Under the pieces are notes generated by a model that did no database searches, was not told the origin of the DNA, and saw only the letters and a list, made by a program, of their open reading frames with translations. Source: Sepiola atlantica (taxonomy: Eukaryota; Mollusca; Cephalopoda; Sepiida; Sepiolidae). From it: a stretch of DNA of 64,000 nt. A program made the translations under genes and the position numbers. The DNA is taken from positions 20,329,226 to 20,393,225 of the forward strand of contig OY744537.1 in the NCBI GenBank assembly GCA_963556195.1, given 5' to 3'. Within the stretch, counting starts at the first letter, position 1. The number at the start of each line of letters is the position of its first letter. Positions 46,243 through 55,772 of the stretch are shown piece by piece.

Positions 46243-46598
46243 TTAGCGCATTGATGCTACTTGGCCTTTTGGCTAAGATCAAAGTGTAGTATCTGTTCCG
46301 ATGGATACTACACCCCATAGACTGGTATTGTCTTGGCCCTCGGGGCTTGATTTACGCTGGTCTATGGGTCTGTCCTGTGCAGTTCTAGGAGGTCCACCCT
46401 CCCAGGCTTCGCCTCCCCTCTTTGGGGAGGAGTAAGTTTATTTCTTACTGCCTGAGGCGCCCCTACCGGGAATGCCGACGAGGCTGCCCAGGCAATTTTT
46501 AAACCCCACTTTCCCGACCCAACCTTGGGTCACATCTTACTTGTGGGAGTAAGATAAAAACTGGCCTTGTGCCTAACTCCTGGAGAGGATTAAATCAA
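46243..46598 (+). mobile_element. U2-headed SINE, type 1, near-complete (copy A)
   Basis: Flanked by a perfect 16-bp repeat TACAGTGGTTCATTTT (46227-46242 and 46599-46614), consistent with a target-site duplication. Head: ATGCTACTTGGCCTTTTGGC, TAAGATCAAAGTGTAGTATC, TGTTCC, which follows U2 snRNA from near its 5' end to about nt 45, including the branch-point recognition GUAGUA. A CTGGTATTG segment and the GTGCAG...GGTCCACCC end also resemble U2 3' sequence. Body: a hairpin CTCCCC-TCTTT-GGGGAG, then TAAGTTTATTTCTTACTGCC and GAGGCGCCCCTACCGGGAA. Tail: ACTGGCCTTGTGCCTAACTC. One caveat is that the 16-mer occurs once more at 48152. Confidence 0.85.
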
Positions 46599-47690
46599 TA
46601 CAGTGGTTCATTTTCTTCTCTACATTCTTTTCATTTGTTAACAATAGGGTTCATTTATTTTTTGGTTTCTATTTTTTTTTTTTTTAATTTTTGCTAGTCG
46701 TCATTTATGTCGTGAAACCATACAAAACATAGTTGTTTTCTCTTTGTTTTTGTTTTTTGCTGTTGTTTTTTCTTTTAACAATAGGGTTCATTCTTTACTT
46801 TAAATTTTTACTAGTCGTCACTTATAGCTGTGAAATCATGCACATGTAAATCATAGTTGTAGTGTTTTTTTTTTTAAATTTACTTCAGTTGAATAGTAGT
46901 TAAAAAAATTTTAACTGGGAAGGTCGAACTCATCTTCAACTGCCACCAACCATCTCATGATCATGCACCATTGGTTCTAAGCCTCTCCCTCTCATTTAAC
47001 TTAATTCTGAATCTACCGTTTGCTATCGGACTTGCTCTCTAACACATCATCATCATCATCACCCCTGCCCTTATCCTCTTCCTCTTCCTCCTCCTCATCA
47101 TCATCATTATTACTATCTGCCCTAAAACTAGCAAATTCTCAATTTATTTCTCTTTTGCCGTTCTTTCATAAACAATGTACACTTCATTAATATCTTTTCT
47201 TCCTCATTCAATCTTTTACACAAATAGAGGGGGGGGGCGCAGCTCACATTTTCCCAATAAAACTAATTCCATGATATATATTTTTTTAAAAGGACTCCTA
47301 ATGTCCACCCCTCTGACGAGAATGCTCCGTGTATCCCTCGAATACCTGGCAAGGACACTATCTGAAAATATTTTCCTTGGATTTTGTTTCGCGTACACAA
47401 CAAAGTTATGAATGAAATGTCTTAATGTTTCACGTATTTCAAGTAACGTACTTTAGCGAGCTGACAAAGGCCGCTGGTAAGATCATAAAATTCTCTCTCT
47501 CTCTTTCTCTCTGGCTCTCCTCCTTCTCTCTTTCATCGTCAGACACTCCTACCTTTCCAAACACCAAGGACTTTAAACGTTGTTTGAATCCCCTTCCCCC
47601 AAATCCAATTGACTTCCGGCAAAAACACAAAACAATAACACATTTTCCTCAAATGAAACAACACTCTTTCAAATCGAAAGAGATTTCTTA
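46599..47690. other. No gene; small local duplication
   Basis: An AACAATAGGGTTCATT...CTAGTCGTCA...GTGAAA unit occurs at about 46641-46735 and 46780-46870. (CAT)n/(CTC)n tracts lie at about 47046-47105. ORFs are unassigned. Confidence 0.55.
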
Positions 47691-47697
47691 AAATGTA

Positions 47698-47750
47698 TTT
47701 ACATATCTGATGAGAACGGATCACCGCTTGAAACGCGTTATATAAAATTA
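47698..47750 (+). ncRNA. Hammerhead ribozyme-like motif 6 (palindromic stem III)
   Basis: CUGAUGA (47707-47713), stem II GAACGG/CCGCUU with one A-C mismatch, GAAAC (47730-47734), palindromic ACGCGU (47733-47738), cleavage triplet GUU, and stem I of at least 4 bp (AUAU 47703-47706 with AUAU after the triplet). A (TA)n tract follows within about 75 nt. The downstream sequence matches that after motif 3 in inverted orientation. Confidence 0.68.
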
Positions 47751-47873
47751 TAAAATAACAGAATAATAAATAAATGTTGAAAAAATCTTTTTACAAATGT
47801 TGCTAGCCTTACTCCTTTATATATATACTTTTCTCTCGTTGGAACTGCACTAATACTGCACTACCCTCTTCCA

Positions 47874-47874
47874 C

Positions 47875-47915
<41 letters not shown>

Positions 47916-47916
47916 A
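47874..47916. repeat. (CT)n(TA)n microsatellite
   Basis: Short CT run followed by about 28 bp of TA. It is the downstream TA tract for both motif 6 (plus) and motif 7 (minus), which converge on it. Confidence 0.9.
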
Positions 47917-48044
47917 GTCGGTTGATATAATATTCCAATAACCATTGGTTTTATTTTATTATTTTTATTTTTTCACATTTCCAAAAAACATAACATTTCT
48001 GTGAGATACATTTTTACGGTCCGTTTCATTTGTCTTGTGCCAAA

Positions 48045-48105
48045 CAACATTTTTATGTCAATATCGTCTCTGCAACACTACAAAATCATCAGTAAAATTC
48101 ACAAA
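48045..48105 (-). ncRNA. Degenerate hammerhead-like motif 7
   Basis: Minus strand CUGAUGA (48092-48086) is present but the GAAAC box appears as GAGAC (48070-48066), a change at an essential position, and stem II is weak. Included because it keeps the same layout, leading to a (TA)n tract about 150 nt on. Probably inactive. Confidence 0.4.
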
Positions 48106-48662
48106 GAGTAAAAAGTTCTTGGATTAAAGTGTCTTGAAAAAACCTACACTATACAGTGGTTCATTTTTGGGTGAAAACAAACAAAAACAAAGAAAAAGAG
48201 CAAACTCACACGTGGGGGAACCCACTAATACGCCATTTTGAATTTTTCGTTCAAAGCTAGTACATTCTAAAAGATTGTGCGAACATTTATAAATTTTGAT
48301 TCAGTAATATTTCTTAAAATAGTTAATAAGTTTTATAATTTATTTATAAAGATTCTAATTCACTTGAGGGTAATTTTTTTTACTTTCTAAAATTACATGG
48401 ATGTCTATTTAGGTCATTTGGATACGAAACTCTTTTAAGTTCAACAGTTTAGAGCTAGTTTCATAGACTCAGCCATCCATTCAAGCAACTATTAAGATTG
48501 TTATACTTCGCTGTTTTTGCGGAAGATGTTTAGTATCTATTTATACATCGTTTCCATCAATACTAAGATAAGCTTAATTACCCAGAATTCTTCACTTAAG
48601 TAGTAAGTTTCTATTAAATGCGAAACTAAGGAGGGGGGGAATACAAATAAGAAGAAAAATAC

Positions 48663-48693
<31 letters not shown>

Positions 48694-48767
48694 CTTAGAA
48701 TACAATAAAATACAACTAGATGATACGGTAAATAAGAAAGTAAAATTAAGAAATAAAATAATAAAGG

Positions 48768-48808
<41 letters not shown>

Positions 48809-50519
48809 CGGATTCCCATGATATAATTGATAGTGATGTAATTAATGACGAATTTAAAAGCGCAAACACCAACACGTTTGCAAGATTGTTTAATATATAA
48901 GCAATAAATAGTGCTAACGCTTAGTTACCACGAATCAATGGATTGCAAATTTTATACGTGTTTGTTTAAAACGGGTACATTTTTACCCCTAAGCGTAACA
49001 GTATTTTTTTCTTCTAAAAATAATTTCCCATCCGTTATTTCCTCCTTCAAGTTGAATCCGCCCCCCCCCATGACAGTATTTACAGTTTCTTCTTATGTTG
49101 AAACAGTTTGTATTACATCAGCCAAATAGTGTCTAGAACTTCGTTTCCGATTTGAGGTGGAGGAGGGGGGGGGGGAAACACTCCTTTCCACCGAAAAATA
49201 TTCAGTTCTTTTTACCTTTTGAATAGTTCTCGTTTTGGAGAAAAGGTCACGTTCTCAGAAACCACAACAGAAAACAGAATTACTCAGAGAAAAAAAAATT
49301 AAATTGGAGTTGTCAACATGGGTCAAAGAACACACGCACATTATACATAGCATACAAACATCTATTAGTATACTAAGGCTGAGTTAATCCACGTTTGTTT
49401 CCATAAAGCTTTTTTCCTATATATTTTAATCACACAAATTACAAACTAAAATATTATTTAGTTGTGGGATTGAGTTATGTTTGAAAAGATTTCCATTTTA
49501 ATTGTTCTAATTAGCTTCGATTTTCAGTTTATTCACCAAATGCCCCATCTCTTACTAAGCTTCCATCTATCACTCCGATCCCTGGATGCTGTTTGAAACC
49601 CCTGCTCTTATTTCATACGGTATATATCACTCGCTTCTCTCTCTCTTACTGTATTAAAAGTCTTAGGTAAAAAAGAAAGCAAAGGATAAAAAAGATTGGA
49701 ATAGGCCATTGTAAATGAACGTGAATATCACCACACGTAGTGATACTATTTAACAAGTATCTGGAGAGAGAGGGAAGTGGGAGAGAAAAGGCATAAATAG
49801 ACTAATTTTGGATTTCGTCTTTTCTTTTAGTATTTAACTGACTTTGCATGGTCACTTTTTCCCAATTCAAACAATTTAATCCGAGCTATATGAGTGACCC
49901 AACGGGGTCACTTTAAAAAAAAAAAAGTTTATTTATGAAAATCAGACTTTTATTGTTACGACTGGCCCAAATAATCTATGTTTTATCTCCATGTTTCATG
50001 CACAGTATAATAATACTAAATCAGGTGTGTAGGCGTAGAATACGACAGATTTGAATAAGACAAACCTTCGTAAATGAACTCGATAGAAAAACAGAAAAAA
50101 AAACATTTGAGTGCTGAGAATTCAACAGCCGAAAGAATGACGACAAACACACTGCATTTGTACTTTAAACAGCATTTACCCAGGTGGTTCCATCCATCCT
50201 GGCCACTCCGTCCCTGTCCCTCACGGAAGCCAACCAAGCCTGACGATGTGAAGTCAATGATCTGGTGATCTCCAGTCACTCGCTGTTCAAATGGTGAACT
50301 CTGTAGATAGGCAGGGCCAGGTTGGGTTCAACCCTCTCAGCGAGTTGAGGCAATTGTATTTTGGCATTAACCCAAAATTTCTATTGTAAATGATTCATTT
50401 TATATAATTAATTGAACACAAGTTGCTTTTTACCTATAGCCTAGTTGAAAGGGAATTGATTGCAAGTTCATTCATTTTCCAACAGTATAAATGTGAAATT
50501 GAACACAATAGATTCAAGC
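48106..50519. other. No gene recognised
   Basis: AT-rich with (AAT)n at about 48663-48690, (AG)n at 48769-48802, and poly-C or poly-G runs near 49061 and 49160. No convincing coding sequence. Confidence 0.55.
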
Positions 50520-50900
50520 CATGTAGAGAAATACTCAAAGTCATGTTAGACTTAACAGCACATTTAGTGACAGCTTTATTGTTAAAGTAGGAGTACATCA
50601 GGATTCTGTAGTGAGTCCGTTGCTTTTCATTTGTGTCTTAGAAGCATTTGTGTCCAGGGAGTTTTGTACGGGTTGCCCGAAAGAGATGCTGTATGCTGAT
50701 GATTTAGTACTTACCTGTGAAACAATTGAAGACCTACTTGTTAAGTTAATGATTTGGACGAATGCTATGGAAAGTAAAGATCTGAGATTTAACGTTACCA
50801 AAACCAAAAGGAGGATCAGTAGTTGCAGTGTTGGAAAACTCCTAAAAAGAGGAAACTTCCCCTGCTCAGTATGTGGAAAAGGATTCAGGTTCAGTTAAAT
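50520..50900 (+). mobile_element. LINE reverse transcriptase fragment with zinc-finger start (third family)
   Basis: A frame reading DSFIVKVGVHQDSVVSPLLF, then EMLYADDLVLTCETIEDLLV, KLMIWTNAMESKDLRF, NVTKTK and GKLLKRGNFPCSVCGKG. YADD is the catalytic motif. The layout, with a CxxC finger soon after the palm and thumb, fits a family widespread in molluscs whose ORF ends in a PHD-like zinc finger. The fragment lacks its N-terminus and the rest of the finger. It differs from the families at 9970, 34790 and 43326. Confidence 0.75.
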
Positions 50901-50919
50901 TCTTCGTAGTACTTGTATC

Positions 50920-50990
50920 ATATTGGATATGAACTCAGGCGTAACCGATTTCATAGTCTGTGACGGTATCCACAATGCAAAGCATGCACG
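50920..50990 (-). mobile_element. tRNA-derived SINE-like fragment
   Basis: Minus strand GTGGATACCGTCACAGACTA, then AATCGGTTACGCCTGAGTTCA. This matches the head of the copies at 52665 and 61797. Short and diverged. Confidence 0.45.
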
Positions 50991-52664
50991 TTTTTTATAC
51001 TGGATATGCTTGACCATAGAAAGACATATTGTAGAGAGGCATAAAAAGTGGTCCCAGCATATGTGATGCTCCAATCGTCAACAAGATTTTGGTAAATGAA
51101 TTAATGAAAGAAATAGTAAAAAAAAAAAAAAAAGGAGGAGGAGGAAGAGGAGGATCCATATTCAGTGAAGAAAACACAAAGATAACATCTTTGGATTAAT
51201 AGGCTTCACCATGCAGTGTTCAGACAGAGTCAGAGGCTGTTGAAAGTAAACCCACTTTATACTCTCCATGATGATGGTGAAGTCAGTACAATTTTCTTCT
51301 TCATCTTTTCCCAGCAGTTTTTTCTTTAATATTCAAGAGTGAACATTATAAAAAAAGATACAAAAAAAAAAAAGACAAAAACACGAAAATAGTGTGTATC
51401 CCCTTTATTTAATCAGATAGTAATGATAGAAAAAACAAGAATGAATTGTGAGATGATCATAAAATGTGAAAATCATTGTTTATCAAGATTCCGCTCCCCT
51501 GATTCCCTCCCCCACCCTCACCTAGCCCCTCCCCTCCCACCCTCACCTAGCCCCTCCCCCCTCCACAATTTAGTTGTTGTAGTTGTTGTTGTTGTCACAA
51601 GGGGGACTGTTGAGGGTTCTCAGGTCTCCCTTATCTCGAGATGATGAAACCAACCAGAGAAAAATGCGCAGCAACAATTTATCCCAGGGGTTTAGTCTTC
51701 TTCTGGTTGTTCTGTTTTATGCGGCAAAGCTTTTAAGAAAGAAGAGAAGAAAAAATAAATAAAAATACAAAAATATCTTTCATGAAATCCGAGAAAAATT
51801 TAAGCATCAAAAACTGATAAAAATCAGGGTTTTTTTTATTAAACAAAAATTTGTCGTACAATTCATCTGAACAAATGTAAATAACTGTGTGACTCCCTAC
51901 ATGGCTTATGGATGCAACCCCTTTGTGTCTACTCCCCTCCCTAAACAAATGACATGTGTCTGGAGTCAGAGTAATCCCAGAAGTGCATTCTATGCTTCTT
52001 TGCATTCCATCATTCTGTGGCATCAATTTGAACCACCAAATTTATGATTTTCATAGCATAAGGCTCAGCGAAATAAAAACTATGTCAGAGGTTTCAAACT
52101 CAAGAATACAAAAGGGCTGTTATGTAATGAAAGACAGGTTCAATGAATCAGTGGAATATTACCAATGAAGGGGGGGGGGGGATAAAGTTCAGAGAGTCCC
52201 ACTGGTAAAAGCACATTTATTTTGCATGAAAATCACAAATAGAAAGGGGCTTTCGTGAGGGTGGTCGGGAGGTAGAGTATAGGGAAAGGAACTAGAACAG
52301 ATCACAGTTAACCTTAAAATTGGGTCAGTGCCTGTTTTCACTTGGAGAATCTAGGTTAAGTTCCATAGTGCTAACGTAAATGTATGGAATGGACAAAAAA
52401 CAAAGTTATTCAAATTTGGGAAAAATATTGGCCATGAAAATGTTTTTTTTTGTGGACAGCAGAAAGACAGTCTACATACTGTATGTGGCCTATTTGTTTG
52501 AGTCAGGTCTCAAATATGCAGCACCAATAGAACGACACAGTATCAATGGAAGAAGAAATATAGAGAGTATAGAAGCTGGAATTATATTTACTCAATTTAG
52601 AAATTGAATTACAAGAAAACAATCAATATTTTGAAAACTTCAATTTTTACATATCAACTATTTT
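50991..52664. other. No gene recognised
   Basis: A purine-rich AGGAGGAGG tract near 51132-51155, CCCTCACC-type low-complexity sequence near 51507-51562, and chance ORFs. Confidence 0.5.
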
Positions 52665-52865
52665 GGGGTCATTTAATGCTGACTGTAGACGATTCATTGC
52701 ATGCAAGTTGTTATTTTACTCAATAGATCAGTGGAAATGTGTTGGTTCATAGCTTTACTAACAATACTAGTGCATAAACGACGACAATCGATCCAGCAGG
52801 ATTTGAAATTGTCAGAGCCAATTCCATGGGTCACCACAGTATTCATTAGGCCAATCAGACACGTT
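52665..52865 (-). mobile_element. tRNA-derived SINE-like element
   Basis: Related to 61797-61945: on the minus strand AATTGGCTCTGAC and AATTTCAAATCCTGCTGG (a decayed B box) are followed by TTATGCACTAGTATTG and, at the far end, a decayed CCCAAAATAGTTGATATG. Three copies share this order. Confidence 0.5.
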
Positions 52866-52914
52866 TCCACAGATGCTAATTGTTTTTTTTAATTACTTAT
52901 GAGTCCATCAATTA

Positions 52915-53660
52915 TCAAGGCCAAAAGCCACTTGAGGATAAGGGTTAATAAGATGGACAGATTGGCAGTTGAATGATGAAGAATATTGAGAGAATTGAAA
53001 ATGATTTATGAAATGAACAAAGTTTGGTTACTAATGGGACGCTTTATGACAAGTACTTGTTGCCATTGAAATTTGAAGACGACCATGTTGTAGTCTGTAG
53101 GTAAGCAGTTTCGTGGTAATATATTTCAGAGATGAGGACTTCTTGTAAAGAAACTGTTTATAGAAATTCTGCCTAACGCTAGGCAAATGGAGCAAGAAAG
53201 GAAAGTTCTTTGCAGTTGCGGTAAGAAGACGAGTTCTTGCTGTGAATGTTTTGCAGAAGGAACCAGAAACTGGAGTTCAGTTGAGCATCTTCCATGAAAA
53301 TAACGATAGAGTAGAGAAAGACTGGCAATATTTCTTCTGTGAGAAAGGGGCTAAAGAGAACAGAAGAGATCATCCCCCACTAGATTGTGAAATCAATTTT
53401 GTACTCTGTCAAGGCCACAAAGAGTGCTCTGAGCGGCACCTCCCCAGATGTGGCAGCAGTACTCCATGTATCTGACTCTTATACGGGTAGAATATGGCAT
53501 CAGGAGTCAGGTACTTTTTGAAACGATAGAATGATCCAACCATTTTTCCATCAATTTTCGCAACAGATTGCAGATATGTCTTCCATTTTAGATCTGGAGT
53601 GAAAGCGAGTCCTAGGAGCTTATCGAAACAAGGAACAGCCATTCATTTTGACTGAGGCAA
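52915..53660 (-). mobile_element. Jockey/CR1-like LINE, 3' end (same family as 9970)
   Basis: Minus strand coding remnants read LLGLAFTPDLKWKTYLQSVA, GKMVGSFYRFKKYLTPDAIF, PYKSQIHGV, then, past frameshifts, DRVQ-like sequence and a SLWN-type end, followed by the 3' UTR with TCATTCAACTGCC and a final CAAGTGGCTTTTGGCCTTGA. The same 3' end occurs at 10537-10576 (+) and 62672 (-). 5'-truncated. Confidence 0.78.
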
Positions 53661-53734
53661 AACGGGGGTCCGAGTGTTGGTCGTGTTAATTAACATTACT
53701 AAACTTTACTCGGTTATTCAAGGTTTGGTTGGTT

Positions 53735-53795
53735 TGTTTTACGACATATCAACCCTTTCGGGGTTATTTAATGCCAAATCCGGTTATTTTGGTAA
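53735..53795 (-). mobile_element. SINE tail fragment
   Basis: ATATCAACCCTTTCGGGGTT and ATTTAATGCCAAA match the distal end of the SINE-like element at 61797 (TACCCCTTTCGGGTTATTTTA). Confidence 0.45.
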
Positions 53796-54933
53796 ACGTT
53801 TTTATGCTTCAAGTTCTTTATATCTTCAAATATTTATTCATGGTGTTTGGTTTGGTTGTTTCGTATCGGTTGATCAAAATTCTAATCTACTGACGCTTAC
53901 CTCAAAGGGAATCAATCACAAAACCTGTTCTATTATCAAAAATTGCATTTTTCTCGTGGTGTCTTAAAAAAAACTTTTTCGGTCAAAGTATAACAGACTT
54001 TCCTTTTTTATTAATTTGAATTCCACCATTATTTACTTCATGGATGGAACCTTGACGTGGTGCAGTAGCTTGGGTGTTCTTGCTGATCTATACCATCCGT
54101 ACACATAACACTCCTGGTAGGACCAGCCAAGGCGGGCAAGTCATGAGAGAGAGTTCCATACGAATACCCGCTACAAAAATCCCTCGGATGCGAAACACCT
54201 TTACGAGAGATGGGGCACTCTCTACGTCTGCTGTATTACTACGGCAAGGTGTTCTCACCACTGCACCACCGTTAATTGGGGCATTGACGTCAAAAAGGGC
54301 ATCCGCTCATAAAACTAAGCACCGAACAAAATTGTGAATTGACATTCACAAAACGTCAGCCCTCAGGATGAGACACAAAAACGGAAAATGAAAAAAAAAA
54401 AAAAACATTGTTTCAGTTTAACATCATCTTCGTTTTGATTCTGTTACATAACCCTTGGCAGTAATCTGCTTTCGGGGTGAAGTGTAGATAGGATTCACCA
54501 GGTACTGTGGGTTATACAGTACAATTGACAGGATTAGCTAGAGCACCATATGGAAAATAGATAGCTGACTAGTTGGTTTAAACATGCGATTTAGAAAAAT
54601 TTCAAGTTGGATTTAGTCACTGCCTAGATTTGAATGCAGCTATTATGTCATGTAATATCTGAAGAGATGGCGACACTTAGACGCCCCCTGTAAGAATTGT
54701 CCAGCCAGAAACTCTAGTTACAGTAATTAAGCACCAGATGAATAAAATACAGTCTAAGTTAAAATTGTCATCATCCTTTTTACAAACATCTTCAAGTTAT
54801 TATTCTTGAGATATGTATAAAGTTAACATAAAACCCATTCGGATCGTCAAGTTACAAGAATTCAATTTACTTGAATTACCGAAGAATAAAAAGTAAAGAA
54901 TAAAAGTACGAAAGGAGTTGAGTTCCGACTTAC
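53796..54933. other. Intergenic or 3' intron of the CHERP-like gene
   Basis: About 54040-54360 is a moderately GC-rich segment (GGATGGAACCTTGACGTGG) that reads like a dispersed repeat. The terminal CHERP exon would be expected downstream of the donor at 54933 on the minus strand, but I could not identify it. Confidence 0.4.
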
Positions 54934-55134
54934 CCTTTTCCACTGTTCTCGATTCATCTCTGGCCCTCATTCTTTGAATGAATCCCTGGCTTTTGTTTTT
55001 ACGAAACTGTTCAAAAGGATCTTTGATATCAAAACCTATCCCTTTGTACATGTTTTGCCTGTCGCGACACTCTCCTCCAACAATTGGGTCAACAATGCCT
55101 TGCTCTGCCAAACCCAGTCCTTTTCCACTCCAAC
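54934..55134 (-). CDS. CHERP: CHERP-like gene, G-patch exon
   Basis: A 201-bp exon read on the minus strand between CCTTAG at 55140-55135 and GTAAGT at 54933-54928. Translation gives GWSGKGLGLAEQGIVDP, then GGECRDRQNMYKGIGFDI, DPFEQFRKNKSQGFIQRM and RARDESRTVEK. CHERP is a nuclear SR-related, U2 snRNP-associated splicing factor with a CID domain, an SR region and a C-terminal G-patch; this exon holds the G-patch and the following NYRRNKSYSFI-like segment. It starts in phase 1 (completing the G left by the upstream exon) and leaves one base for the next exon. In vertebrate CHERP the protein ends soon after ARDE; here it continues at least into another exon, so the C-terminus differs or is longer. 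Confidence 0.88.
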
Positions 55135-55184
55135 CTAAGGTTTCAATACAAACAAAAATTAAATCAGAAATGAAAAACAAGGTC

Positions 55185-55615
55185 ATAACACTAATAACAT
55201 TTTGTTACTATTATAATCGACATAACATATAACACTAATAACATTTTGTTACTGTAACATTAAACAAGGTCATAACACTAATAACATTTTGTTACTATTA
55301 CAATAGACATAACATTAAACAAGGTCATAACACTAATAACATCTTGTTACTATGACAATAGACATAACATTAAACAAGGTCATAACACTAATAACATCTT
55401 GTTATTATGACAATAGACATAACATTAAACAAGGTCATACCACTAATAACATTTTGTTACTGTAACATTAAACAAGGTCATAACACTAATAACATTTTGT
55501 TACTATTATAATCGACATAACATAAAACAAGGTCATAACACTGATAACATTTTGTAACTATTATAATAGACATAGCATTAAACAAGGTCATAACATTAAA
55601 CAAGGTCATAGCAAA
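55185..55615. repeat. About 56-bp tandem repeat in the CHERP intron
   Basis: About seven units of AAGGTCATAACACTAATAAC, ATTTTGTTACTATTATAATM and GACATAACATTAAAC, some internally deleted. It lies just upstream (in the sense of the gene) of the G-patch exon acceptor. Confidence 0.9.
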
Positions 55616-55772
55616 AACAAGATGCATTCAGTTAGCAAGTTTAAAGAAAAATCTAATTCATAAAAATATAACAAAAATATTAAATTAAGCCCAATACTTT
55701 GTTATAATAGTATTTATCTTCATTGAAAAAATTAATTCATTAAATCAACAAAATTTATTGTTAATTTTTTTT

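Noticed and set aside
46243..46598. Functional U2 snRNA gene
   Set aside because: Only the head matches U2. The Sm-site region and middle domain are not recognisable, the sequence runs on into a SINE body, and a duplication flanks it.
46227..46614. Certain target-site duplication of the SINE at 46243
   Set aside because: Kept as likely but not certain, because the same 16-mer also occurs at 48152 and may belong to a separate repeat.
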